Shown here one piece after another: positions 7,461-15,178 of a stretch of DNA of 34,657 nt. The position numbers and the translations under genes were made by a program. The stretch is taken from positions 1-34,657 of the forward strand of contig JAPPGP010000035.1 of NCBI GenBank assembly GCA_028821395.1, given 5' to 3'. The notes beneath the pieces were generated by a model. It saw only the letters and a list, made by a program, of their open reading frames with translations, did not search any database and was not told the origin of the DNA. Position 1 is the stretch's first letter. Every line of letters begins with the position of its first letter. This DNA is from Defluviicoccus sp. Its GTDB lineage: Bacteria; Pseudomonadota; Alphaproteobacteria; MPNO01.

Positions 7461-8612
7461 TCAGCGCGCGACGGTGGCGAGGTTGCTGGGCCGGGCGGGG
7501 TCGAGCACGACCTTGCCGTCGTCGCGGACCTGTCTCTGGATGTCGTCCCACTCCTCGTGCAGGATCCGGTTGCTGCGGCGGAAATGCGGCATCACGTAGC
7601 GCGCGACCATGTCGAGCGTGCGGCGGTACTTCTCGTGGTCGGTCCACTCGTGGGTGGTCAGCATCACCCCGCCGAACCCGCCGGTCTCCGCCTGCTTGCG
7701 TTCGATCCAGGCGATCATGTCGTCCGGCGTGCCGACCACGAAGTCGCGCCGCTCGACGCAGGATTCGGGCGTGAACCGCTCGAAGGGCTGGCCGGGGAAT
7801 TCCTCGTAGGCCGGCTTGAGGCCGATGGCGGAGAAGTATTCCGCCTCGGACATGATTCCTTCGCTTGCCTCGTCCCAGGCACGGTCGCTTGTCTCGGCGA
7901 GGTGGATCGCGGTGGCGAGCCGCCAGTTGCCGCGGTCGGCGGTCCGCCCGGCGGCGGTGGCGCCGGCCTCGACCCGTGCCCATTGCGACTTCGCGTCGCC
8001 GTAATGCGCGGCGAGGTTCTTGCCGACCGGCTGGAGCAGCAGCATGTCGTGCCGTCCGGCGAGCTCCAGATTGGCCCTCGTGCCGGAGGTCGCGATGGCG
8101 AGCGGCATGCGCGGCTGCTGGTATGAGAGGAGTTGCAGGCGCAATTCGTCGAACGACCAGAACTCGCCCCGATGGCTGAACGGCTCGCTGGACTCGAGCA
8201 GCCTCACGATCACGTCGATCGCCTCGTACATCATCGGGTAGAGCCGGTCGTCGGTGATCGAGAACAGCTTCTTGTCGGTCGCCAGGTTGCACGGCCCGAC
8301 GCCGAGGATCGCCCGCCCGCGGGTCAGGTGGTCGAGAAACGCCATCCGCTCGGCGACGTGGAACGGGTGGTGGAAGGGCAGGCTGATCACCGAGGTGCCG
8401 AGGCGGATGCGATGCGCGCTCGCCGCCGCCATGGCGAGCGCCATCTCGGGCGCCGGCATGGTCTCCCACCCGCCCGAGTGATGCTCGCCGATGAAGAACT
8501 CGTCGTAGTCCAGCTCGTCGGCGAGATGGATCAGCCCGATGTCGCGCTCGAAGGCGAGCGTCGGGTTCTCCCGCGGGTGGTGGACGGGCATCATGAAAAA
8601 CGAGAACTTCAT
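7461..8612 (-). CDS. LLM-class (luciferase-like) flavin-dependent monooxygenase
   Basis: A 383-residue protein of the bacterial luciferase-like superfamily, which uses reduced FMN or F420. The N-terminal strand MKFSFFMMPVHH is followed by DYDEFFIGEHHSGGW (E43, H44, H45), the GTSVISLPFHHPFHVAE strand, DHLTRGRAILGVG, and the C-terminal VVGTPDDMIAWI segment. The frame stays open to 8804, but the family begins at MKFSFF, so ATG 8612 is chosen, with GAGG 9 bases upstream. It is the first gene of the leftward operon and diverges from the MFS gene across 154 bases. No separate flavin reductase gene is in the window. The substrate is unknown. Confidence 0.9.
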   Translation of the reverse strand: MKFSFFMMPVHHPRENPTLAFERDIGLIHLADELDYDEFFIGEHHSGGWETMPAPEMALAMAAASAHRIRLGTSVISLPFHHPFHVAERMAFLDHLTRGRAILGVGPCNLATDKKLFSITDDRLYPMMYEAIDVIVRLLESSEPFSHRGEFWSFDELRLQLLSYQQPRMPLAIATSGTRANLELAGRHDMLLLQPVGKNLAAHYGDAKSQWARVEAGATAAGRTADRGNWRLATAIHLAETSDRAWDEASEGIMSEAEYFSAIGLKPAYEEFPGQPFERFTPESCVERRDFVVGTPDDMIAWIERKQAETGGFGGVMLTTHEWTDHEKYRRTLDMVARYVMPHFRRSNRILHEEWDDIQRQVRDDGKVVLDPARPSNLATVAR

Positions 8613-8701
8613 CGGGCGCGGCCTCGCCTGGTCGGGGTGGCGGCCATCCTCGCCATTGCCCCGGGGCGGCGCAACGGTTTTCCCGCCGCCGGGACAGGCG
8701 C

Positions 8702-8731
8702 GTGACCCCGGCCGGACGGGCGGCGTATTCT
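8702..8731 (+). promoter_or_regulatory. Putative promoter of the MFS-MFS-monooxygenase transcript
   Basis: GTGACC (8702-8707) and TATTCT (8726-8731) are spaced by 18 bases, each matching four of six consensus positions. Transcription would begin near 8738, leaving room for the AGGAG ribosome-binding site at 8758-8762 and the ATG at 8767. Confidence 0.35.
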
Positions 8732-8738
8732 CGCCGCC
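8719..8738. promoter_or_regulatory. Candidate operator: perfect 7-base inverted repeat enclosing the -10 box
   Basis: GGCGGCG (8719-8725) and CGCCGCC (8732-8738) form a perfect inverted repeat whose 6-base centre is exactly TATTCT, the putative -10 hexamer. This geometry is typical of a repressor site. In GC-rich DNA a 7-base GC-only inverted repeat can arise by chance, and the repressor gene is not in the window. Confidence 0.4.
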
Positions 8739-8766
8739 GAAGCCCCGAAGCCGCGACAGGAGCGCC

Positions 8767-9975
8767 ATGGCAACCCTGGATGCCGCAGTCTCCCGCGACG
8801 CCAAGGTGATCGCGCTGGTCTGCGTGCCCCATATGTTGAGCCACGCCTATTTCCTGGTGCTGCCGACGCTGTTTCCGCTGCTCAAGGCCGCGCTCGGGCT
8901 GAGCTACACCGACCTCGGGCTCGCGCTCTCCGTGTTCGGGCTGGTCGCCGGGTTCGGCCAGCTGCCGGTCGGGTTCCTGGTCGACTGGCTCGGCGGGCGG
9001 CGTCTGCTGATCGCCGGCATGGCGCTCCAGGGCGCGGCTGTCGCCATGATCGGCTTCGTCGATTCGTACTGGCAGATCCTGGTCCTGATGGCGCTCGCGG
9101 GGCTCGCACACACCGTCTACCACCCCGCCGACTACGCCATCCTGACCGCGACGGTGGATCGGGGCCGGCTCGGACGGGCATACGGCATCCACGCCTTTAC
9201 CGGCAATCTCGGCTTCGCCATCGCCCCGGTTTTCATGGTGACGGTGGCGACGCTCTGGCACTGGCGCGCGGCCTATGTCGCGATCGGCGCGATCGGAATC
9301 CTCGTCGCCCTGGCGCTGTTCTTCTACCGCGACCTGTTGCGCGAGGACGGGCGGCAGAAGGCGGCGGACGAGGCGCCTGCGCCGGTGGGCGCGAAGGCGG
9401 GGCTGCGCTTCCTGATGAGCGCGCCGATCCTGATGTGCTTCGCCTTCTTCGTGCTCCAGATGGCTGGCTCGGGCGGGCTCCGGACCTTTACCGTGGCGGC
9501 GCTCGACCGGCTGTTCCAGACTCCGCTCGCGGCGGTCAACGCGGCGCTGTTCGGGCTGGTGGTGGGGAGCGCCATCGGCACGCTCGCAGGCGCGGATTAC
9601 GCCGACCGGGTGGGCCCGCGCATCGGCACCGCCGTCATGACGCTCGGCCCGGCGGCGCTGCTGATCGTCCTGGTGGGGGCGGTGCCGATGCCGCTCGTCC
9701 TGCTGACCGCGACGCTCGCGGCGGTGGGCTTCGCGCTCGGCTTCCTGATGCCCTCGCGCGATCTGCTGCTCCAGTCGGTCACCCCCGACGGCGCGATGGG
9801 CCGCGCGATGGGGTTCGCCTCCAGCGGCGCCAATTTGGCGGGCGGCCTGGTTCCGGTGCTGTTCGGCTGGATGCTGGACAATTTCGATCCGCGAATGATC
9901 TTCTGGTTTGCCGCGGCCTTCGTCGCGCTCGCGCTGCTGACGTTCTCCACGGTCAAGGGGCGGTACGCCCGATGA
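8767..9975 (+). CDS. MFS transporter 1 of a tandem pair
   Basis: A 402-residue major facilitator superfamily protein with about 12 hydrophobic segments by eye. Motif A in the loop after segment 2 reads GFLVDWLGGRR. A VYHPADYAILT segment near residues 118-128 is shared with the next gene. The start is ATG 8767 with AGGAG four bases upstream; the frame open back to 8539 overlaps the divergent monooxygenase gene and lacks a better start. The TGA stop overlaps the ATG of the second transporter (ATGA). It probably moves a substrate or product of the adjacent catabolic genes across the inner membrane. The direction is unknown. Confidence 0.9.
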   Translation: MATLDAAVSRDAKVIALVCVPHMLSHAYFLVLPTLFPLLKAALGLSYTDLGLALSVFGLVAGFGQLPVGFLVDWLGGRRLLIAGMALQGAAVAMIGFVDSYWQILVLMALAGLAHTVYHPADYAILTATVDRGRLGRAYGIHAFTGNLGFAIAPVFMVTVATLWHWRAAYVAIGAIGILVALALFFYRDLLREDGRQKAADEAPAPVGAKAGLRFLMSAPILMCFAFFVLQMAGSGGLRTFTVAALDRLFQTPLAAVNAALFGLVVGSAIGTLAGADYADRVGPRIGTAVMTLGPAALLIVLVGAVPMPLVLLTATLAAVGFALGFLMPSRDLLLQSVTPDGAMGRAMGFASSGANLAGGLVPVLFGWMLDNFDPRMIFWFAAAFVALALLTFSTVKGRYAR

Positions 9976-11189
9976 GCATTGAGGCGGCAGGGATGGGCCA
10001 TTCGGTCCGCGTGATCTCGCTGGTCGGCGCCGCCCATTTCATCAGCCACATCTACCAGCTCGCTCTGCCGCCGCTGTTCCCGCTGCTGGCGGTCGATCTC
10101 GACGTCAGCTACACCGCGCTCGGATTGCTGGTCAGCGTGTTCAGCATCGCCGCCGTCGCGGGCCAGGTCCCGATGGGGTTCGTGGTCGACCGGATCGGCG
10201 GCGCCAGGGTGCTGATCGGCGGGCTCGTCGTCCAGGGCGCGGCGATCGCCGCGGTCGCAGCGACCGCGTCGTACTGGACGCTGCTGCTGGCCATCGCCGT
10301 CGCCGGGCTCGCGCATTCGGTCTACCATCCCGCCGATTACGCGATCCTGTCGCGCGCGGTACCGGAGGGAAGGCTGGGACGCGCCTATACCCTGCACTCC
10401 TTCTCAGGCCATATCGGCACCGCCGCCGCACCCGCGCTGATGGTCGGGCTCGCCGCGCTGTGGGACTGGCGCGGGGCCTTCCTGCTGGTCGGGCTCGCGG
10501 GGGTCGCGGCGGCGCTGGTCCTGATCCCGTTCGGACACTTGCTGCGCGGCGGAACAGCCGGGCCGGAAGGCGCCGTCGCCAACCCGCTTGGCGCCGCAAC
10601 CGGAATCAGGGCCGGCGCGGCGCTGCTGCTCACGGCGCCGATCGTGCTCTGCTTCCTGTTCTTCGTCATCCTCAATACCGCCTTCGTCGGCGTCCGCGTC
10701 TTCTCGCCCTCGGCCCTGGTCGAGATGTACGCCGTCCCTCTCGCCACCGCGAACGGCGCGCTCACCGGATTCGTCATCGGGGCGGCGGTCGGAACGCTTG
10801 CCGGCGGCGTGCTCGCCGACCGCATCGGCGCGCGCGGCGTCATCGCCGCGATCGGGCTGATCGGCGCCGGCGCGCTGTTGATCGCGCTCGGCCAGGTCTC
10901 ACTGCCGGTGGCCGCGATCGTCGCCCTGCTCACGCTGACCGGGATGCTGCGCGGCATCGTGCAGGGGACGCGCGACCTGATGGTGTATGCGGCGACGCCG
11001 GCGGGGGCGCACGGCAAGGTGTTCGCCTTCGTCTCCACCGGCGGGCATGTCGGCACGGCGGCGATGCCGCTGGTGTTCGGCTGGATCCTGGATTCCGGGG
11101 AGCCGCGGCTCGTCTTCCTGATCGCCGGCATGCTTTCGCTGGCCGCGCTCGCCACCTTCGCGACGGTGCGGCGCCGGGTGGCGGGATAG
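9972..11189 (+). CDS. MFS transporter 2 of a tandem pair
   Basis: A 405-residue MFS protein, clearly a paralogue of the preceding one: both have LVxxxHxxSHxYxLxLPxLFPLL at the N-terminus, the GLAHxVYHPADYAIL segment, and a C-terminal LVPVLFGW / AMPLVFGW segment. Motif A here is GFVVDRIGGAR, closer to the classic form than in the first copy. ATG 9972 overlaps the upstream stop, so the pair is translationally coupled. The two may transport related compounds or may work together; separate 12-segment proteins usually act alone. The NtaA-type monooxygenase gene follows after 38 bases. Confidence 0.9.
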   Translation: MSIEAAGMGHSVRVISLVGAAHFISHIYQLALPPLFPLLAVDLDVSYTALGLLVSVFSIAAVAGQVPMGFVVDRIGGARVLIGGLVVQGAAIAAVAATASYWTLLLAIAVAGLAHSVYHPADYAILSRAVPEGRLGRAYTLHSFSGHIGTAAAPALMVGLAALWDWRGAFLLVGLAGVAAALVLIPFGHLLRGGTAGPEGAVANPLGAATGIRAGAALLLTAPIVLCFLFFVILNTAFVGVRVFSPSALVEMYAVPLATANGALTGFVIGAAVGTLAGGVLADRIGARGVIAAIGLIGAGALLIALGQVSLPVAAIVALLTLTGMLRGIVQGTRDLMVYAATPAGAHGKVFAFVSTGGHVGTAAMPLVFGWILDSGEPRLVFLIAGMLSLAALATFATVRRRVAG

Positions 11190-11227
11190 CTTGCCGCCGT
11201 CTCCCGCAGGCCGCAAACTCCGCCGCG

Positions 11228-12550
11228 ATGGCGAAGAAGAAGAAAATGCACCTGGCCCAGTTCCTGGTGCACGGGCCGACCTATCACAGCGTCGCGATGT
11301 GGCGGCACCCGAAGACCGCCGAGGCGGGCTATGCCTGGGACCGGCCGGAGCTCTACCAGCACATCGCCCGGGTCTGCGAGCGCGGCTGCTTCGACACCGT
11401 GTTCTTCGCCGACCTCAACTACATCGCCGACACCTATACCGGCAGCCTCGGCCCCTCCCTGCGCTCGGCCGCCCAGGCGCCGGAGCACGACCCGATCCCG
11501 CTCCTGTCCTTCATCGCCGCGGTGACCAAGCATATCGGCGTCGCCTCCACCTTCTCGGTGAGCCATGCGCACCCGTTCTACGCCGCGAGGCTGTGGGCGA
11601 CGCTCGACCACCTGACGCGCGGCCGGGCCGGGTGGAACGTGGTCACCTCGCTCAACAGCAACCAGGCGGCGAATTACGGCGAGGAGCGCCAGCCGGCGGA
11701 GGCCCGCTACGACCGGGCGCACGAGTTCATCGAGGTGTGCCGCAGGCTCTGGGATTCCTGGGACCCGGACGCCGTGGTGATGGACCGCGAGTCGGCGGTG
11801 TTCGCCGACCCCGGCAAGGTGCGGCGCATCGAATACGAAGGCCGGTTCTTCGCCTCGCGCGGTCCCCTCAACGTCACGGCTTCGCCACAGAGGGGCCCGG
11901 CGATCCTGCAGGCGGGAACCTCGCCCAAGGGCCAGGACTTCGCGGCGCGCTACGCCGATGCGATCTTCGCGATCCAGCCCCGGGCGCCGGACGCGGCCGC
12001 CTACTACGCCTCGATCAAGGGGCGGATGTCGGAGCTCGGCCGCGACCCGGACGAATGCAAGATCCTCTACGGGATGCAGCCCATCGTCGGCGAGACGGAC
12101 TCGCAGGCGCGCGAGCGCCAGGAGGAGCACAACGCCCTGGTGCCGGTCGAGGGCGGCATGGCGATCCTGTCGGCCCATCTCGACTTCGACCTCGCGAAGA
12201 TCCCGCCCGATGCGATCATGGCGGACCGCCCGGAGCCCGAGTTCCACCGCTTCCGCACCCGCTTCCGCAAGCCCGACGGAACGCCGATGACGGTGGCCGA
12301 AGTCGCCGCGCGGCACGGGCAAAGCGTCGGTCTGCCGCAATTCGTCGGCACGCCCAAGAGCCTCGCCGACCGGATGGAGGCCTTTCTCGACGAGGTGGGC
12401 GGCGACGGCTTCATGCTGTCCCCCACCCACAGCCCGGGCGCGATCGAGGAGTTCGTCGACCTCGTCGTCCCCGAGCTGCAACGCCGCGGCCTATTGCGCA
12501 CCGAGTACAGGGGCCGCACCCAGCGGGAGATCCTGCGGGAGGAGGATTGA
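11228..12550 (+). CDS. NtaA/SnaA/DszA-family FMN-dependent monooxygenase
   Basis: A 440-residue member of the two-component FMN monooxygenase family that includes nitrilotriacetate (NtaA), dibenzothiophene sulfone (DszA) and pristinamycin (SnaA) monooxygenases. The hallmark GRAGWNVVTS is at residues 132-141. The HAHPFYAARLWATLDHLT strand-helix is just before it, and PAILQAGTSPKG near 232-243 is the family's phosphate-binding region. The N-terminus MAKKKKMHL is a typical basic lead-in. Upstream there is no strong ribosome-binding site, so an internal start at M7 is possible. It lies 38 bases after MFS 2 and is probably co-transcribed. It needs FMNH2 from a reductase that is not in the window. 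Confidence 0.92.
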   Translation: MAKKKKMHLAQFLVHGPTYHSVAMWRHPKTAEAGYAWDRPELYQHIARVCERGCFDTVFFADLNYIADTYTGSLGPSLRSAAQAPEHDPIPLLSFIAAVTKHIGVASTFSVSHAHPFYAARLWATLDHLTRGRAGWNVVTSLNSNQAANYGEERQPAEARYDRAHEFIEVCRRLWDSWDPDAVVMDRESAVFADPGKVRRIEYEGRFFASRGPLNVTASPQRGPAILQAGTSPKGQDFAARYADAIFAIQPRAPDAAAYYASIKGRMSELGRDPDECKILYGMQPIVGETDSQARERQEEHNALVPVEGGMAILSAHLDFDLAKIPPDAIMADRPEPEFHRFRTRFRKPDGTPMTVAEVAARHGQSVGLPQFVGTPKSLADRMEAFLDEVGGDGFMLSPTHSPGAIEEFVDLVVPELQRRGLLRTEYRGRTQREILREED

Positions 12551-12588
12551 GCGCAAATTCGGGGGCCGAGGTCGAGTAGGGGTACAGG

Positions 12589-13476
12589 ATGGCGTGGTTG
12601 TTCTTCATCGACGAAAGCGGACACGACCACAAGACCACGCCTTACGAGGTTCGTGGCGGGTTTGCGATCCACGTCAGCCGGCTTTGGCCTTTCGTGCAGG
12701 ACGTGCAGCGCCTCGAAGCCGATTGTTTCGGAACCCGGCTGGACGCGTATGGAAAGGAGATCAAGGGGTCCACACTCGTCGACAGGAAGCGCTTCAGGTT
12801 CGCGCATCAGGGCGATCTGCTTCGCGACAACGAAAGACGGAGACTTTGTGGATCGTTCCTGGAAAAAGGTCGCGGACGCGTCGGACAACGCCGGGAAGAA
12901 TTTACGGCTTACGGCCAAGCCTGTCTGCGCATGGCGCGGGAGACTTTCGGCCTATTGAGACGGCATCAAGCGGTCGTGATGGCGTCGGCGGTTCCCCGCG
13001 GGGTCGTGAAGCCTCGGGCTTATCGCTTTGACAACTATCTGAGAAAGGACGTGGTCTTTTTCCTGGAGAGGTTTTTCTACTTCCTGGAAGGGAAGCGCGA
13101 GCACGGCATCCTGGTCATGGACGAGACCGACAAACGCGAAGATCGCAGACTTGTCACAAGGATGGAGGCGTATTTCACGAGGACCGCCACGGGCCGGCAG
13201 CGGACAGCCTGGATCGTGCCCTCGCCGTTCTTCGTTTCATCGGACATGAGCGCGGCCGTACAGGCGGCGGATCTTTGCGTCTACTGCATCAACTGGGGAT
13301 TTCGGCTGCCGGGTCGCGGTATGAACGCTGGGTCCCGAGACGAAATAACCCGAATGTTCGGGAAAGACTTGGCCGGCCTCCAGTTTCGCGGTCAAGGGCG
13401 ACGGGGCGGCCAAGCATTCGATACTTACGGCATCACCTATGTTCCGGACCCGTATGAGGCCAGGCCACGCCCATGA
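12589..13476 (+). CDS. DUF3800 domain protein
   Basis: A 295-residue protein of the DUF3800 family. It opens with the defining LFFIDESGH strand (D8, E9). It continues with GILVMDETD (D178, E179) and ends with SSDMSAAVQAADLCVY (D219, D228), the family's last acidic motif. The acidic set is arranged as in RNase H-like nucleases, but no activity is established for this protein. ATG 12589 is preceded by AGGGG at 6-base spacing. Base composition is visibly less GC-rich than the flanking catabolic genes, with more A/T at third positions (AAA, GAA, TTT, CTT codons). It is unrelated in function to its neighbours and is probably a horizontally acquired single gene. Confidence 0.8.
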   Translation: MAWLFFIDESGHDHKTTPYEVRGGFAIHVSRLWPFVQDVQRLEADCFGTRLDAYGKEIKGSTLVDRKRFRFAHQGDLLRDNERRRLCGSFLEKGRGRVGQRREEFTAYGQACLRMARETFGLLRRHQAVVMASAVPRGVVKPRAYRFDNYLRKDVVFFLERFFYFLEGKREHGILVMDETDKREDRRLVTRMEAYFTRTATGRQRTAWIVPSPFFVSSDMSAAVQAADLCVYCINWGFRLPGRGMNAGSRDEITRMFGKDLAGLQFRGQGRRGGQAFDTYGITYVPDPYEARPRP

Positions 13477-13647
13477 AGAAGGAGGCAACGCCCCAAGCTC
13501 CACTCCCAGACGTTCTGAGCCGGTGAGCTTCTCAAGGGGCCGAGCCTCCATCGCGGAAGATAGGGCGCCGGACGCGGGAATTCAAACCGATTCCGGCCCA
13601 TGGTGGTCAAAGGATTCCACGGATCGCCCACACGCGGTGGAGCCAAC

Positions 13648-13677
13648 TCGACGCCCGGGAACCGGCTGAACTACAAT
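13648..13677 (+). promoter_or_regulatory. Putative promoter of the CoA-transferase / LigAB operon
   Basis: TACAAT (13672-13677) matches five of six -10 positions. TCGACG (13648-13653) is an imperfect -35 at 18-base spacing. The start would be near 13684, two bases before the ATG at 13686, and no ribosome-binding site precedes that ATG, so a leaderless message is possible. The rest of 13477-13685 shows no gene. Confidence 0.4.
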
Positions 13678-13685
13678 CGGGCGTC

Positions 13686-14867
13686 ATGACGGATGCCCCC
13701 CTCCCCCTGTCGCGCTTCAAGGTGCTCGACCTGACCCGCGCCCGGTCGGGGCCGACCTGCGTGCGCCAGCTCGCCGACTGGGGCGCGAACGTGGTCAAGG
13801 TCGAAATGCCCGATCCCGCGGGAGACGGCGACAATGGCGGACGCCAGTCGTCCGATTTCCAGAACCTGCACCGCAACAAGCGGTCGATGACGCTGAACCT
13901 GAAGGCGCCGGAAGGCCGGGACATCTTCCTGAAGCTGGTGGCGAGCGCCGACGTGGTGGTGGAGAACTACCGCCCTCGGGTCAAGGACCGCCTCGGTATC
14001 GCCTACGACGCGCTGAAATCGGTCAACCCGCGCATCGTGCTGGGCAGCATCTCGGGTTTCGGCCAGGACGGCCCCTATGCCGACCGGCCCGGCTTCGACC
14101 AGGTGGCCCAGGGCATGGGCGGGCTGATGTCGGTCACCGGGCTTCCGGACCACGGCCCGGTACGGGCCGGAACCGCGATCGCCGACATCACCGCGGGGCT
14201 CTACTGCGCCATGGGAATCCTCGCCGCCCTGCTCGAACGCGAGGTCTCGGGCGAGGGCCAGTGGGTCGATTCCTCGCTGCTCGCGGCCCAGATCGCGGTG
14301 ATGGACTTCCAGGCCGCGCGCTGGACCGTCGACCGCGAGGTCGCGCCGCAGGCGGGCAACGACCACCCGCTCTACATGCCGACCGGGATGTTCGAGACCG
14401 GCGACGGCTACATCAACATCGCGGCGTCGGGGGACACGATGTTCGCCAGGCTCTGCGAAGCGCTCGGCACCGAAGAGCTGCTCGACGATCCGCGATTCGC
14501 CGACGGACCCGCGCGCGGCACCAACCGCGCCGCGCTCAGCGATGCCATCGGCGCGGTCACGCGCACCCGTTCGACGGCGGAATGGGTCGAGCGGCTGAAC
14601 GGCGCGGGCGTGCCCTCGGGCCCGGTCTACAGCCTGGACGCGACCTTCGCCGACCCGCAGGTCGAGCATATCGGCATGGCGGCGCCGGTCGAACACCCGA
14701 CCCGCGGCCGCATCGAGCTGGTCGGCCAGCCGGTCCGGTTCCATCGCACGCCATGGCGGCTGCGCAATGCCTGCCCGGAGATGGGCGAGCACACCGAGTC
14801 CATCCTCGCCGGGCTGGGCTACGGCAAGGACGAGATCGAGGAGCTGAGGGAGCGCGGCGTGTTGTGA
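13686..14867 (+). CDS. Family III CoA-transferase (CaiB/BaiF family)
   Basis: A 393-residue CoA-transferase of the CaiB/BaiF/formyl-CoA-transferase family. The N-terminal KVLDLTRARSGPTCVRQLADWGANVVKVE is split here into landmarks: VLDLTR near 13-18 and ADWGANVVKVE at 30-40. The RNKRSMTLNLK strand is near 63-73 and GFGQDGPYADRPGFD near 124-138. The nucleophilic Asp is D167 in GTAIADITAGLY. Family members move CoA between organic acids through an enzyme-bound thioester. Its stop overlaps the GTG of the LigA-like gene (GTGA), so it is tied to a ring-cleavage dioxygenase. This suggests the pathway passes through a CoA ester before or after cleavage; which acid is activated is unknown. Confidence 0.92.
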   Translation: MTDAPLPLSRFKVLDLTRARSGPTCVRQLADWGANVVKVEMPDPAGDGDNGGRQSSDFQNLHRNKRSMTLNLKAPEGRDIFLKLVASADVVVENYRPRVKDRLGIAYDALKSVNPRIVLGSISGFGQDGPYADRPGFDQVAQGMGGLMSVTGLPDHGPVRAGTAIADITAGLYCAMGILAALLEREVSGEGQWVDSSLLAAQIAVMDFQAARWTVDREVAPQAGNDHPLYMPTGMFETGDGYINIAASGDTMFARLCEALGTEELLDDPRFADGPARGTNRAALSDAIGAVTRTRSTAEWVERLNGAGVPSGPVYSLDATFADPQVEHIGMAAPVEHPTRGRIELVGQPVRFHRTPWRLRNACPEMGEHTESILAGLGYGKDEIEELRERGVL

Positions 14868-15178
14868 GCCTCTACCAGGTGCAGAAGCTGATCTACCAGC
14901 TCAACCGCGACCCCCATACGCGGCAGCGCTACGAGGACGACTTCGAGGCGCTGCTGGAGGAATACCCGATGACCGAGGAGGAGAGCCGGGCGGTGCGCGA
15001 GCCGGATATCGGACTGCTCTACGTGCTCGGCGTGAACGGCCAGCTGCTGATGCATTACGCGGCGCTGCGCGGCTATCCGTGGAACGACTACCTGGAGGCG
15101 ATGCGCGAGGGCGTGCGGCGCCACGGCCCGGTGCGGGCCGGGCTCTACGCGATGGTCGGCGGGGAGATGGGCCGATGA
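14864..15178 (+). CDS. LigA-type alpha subunit of an extradiol ring-cleavage dioxygenase
   Basis: A 104-residue protein beginning MSLYQVQKLIYQLN that matches the LigA domain: two helical stretches, then the LYVLGVNGQLLMHYAALRG core near residues 49-67 and the YLEAMREG helix. LigA is the small subunit that caps the active site of LigB-type dioxygenases such as protocatechuate 4,5-dioxygenase. The start is GTG 14864, sharing GTGA with the CoA-transferase stop; no ATG is available in the right place. Its own stop overlaps the ATG of the LigB-type gene (ATGA). It is shorter than protocatechuate-4,5-dioxygenase LigA (about 139 residues), so it may be a different substrate class. Confidence 0.85.
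   Translation: MSLYQVQKLIYQLNRDPHTRQRYEDDFEALLEEYPMTEEESRAVREPDIGLLYVLGVNGQLLMHYAALRGYPWNDYLEAMREGVRRHGPVRAGLYAMVGGEMGR

Noticed and set aside
10385-12481. Open frame of 698 codons antisense to MFS 2 and the NtaA-type gene
   Set aside because: No family resemblance; compositional artefact of high GC opposite two real genes.
13570-13620. tRNA T-arm-like sequence, on the minus strand, upstream of the CoA-transferase gene
   Set aside because: The stem bases do not pair and no acceptor or anticodon arm can be built around it.
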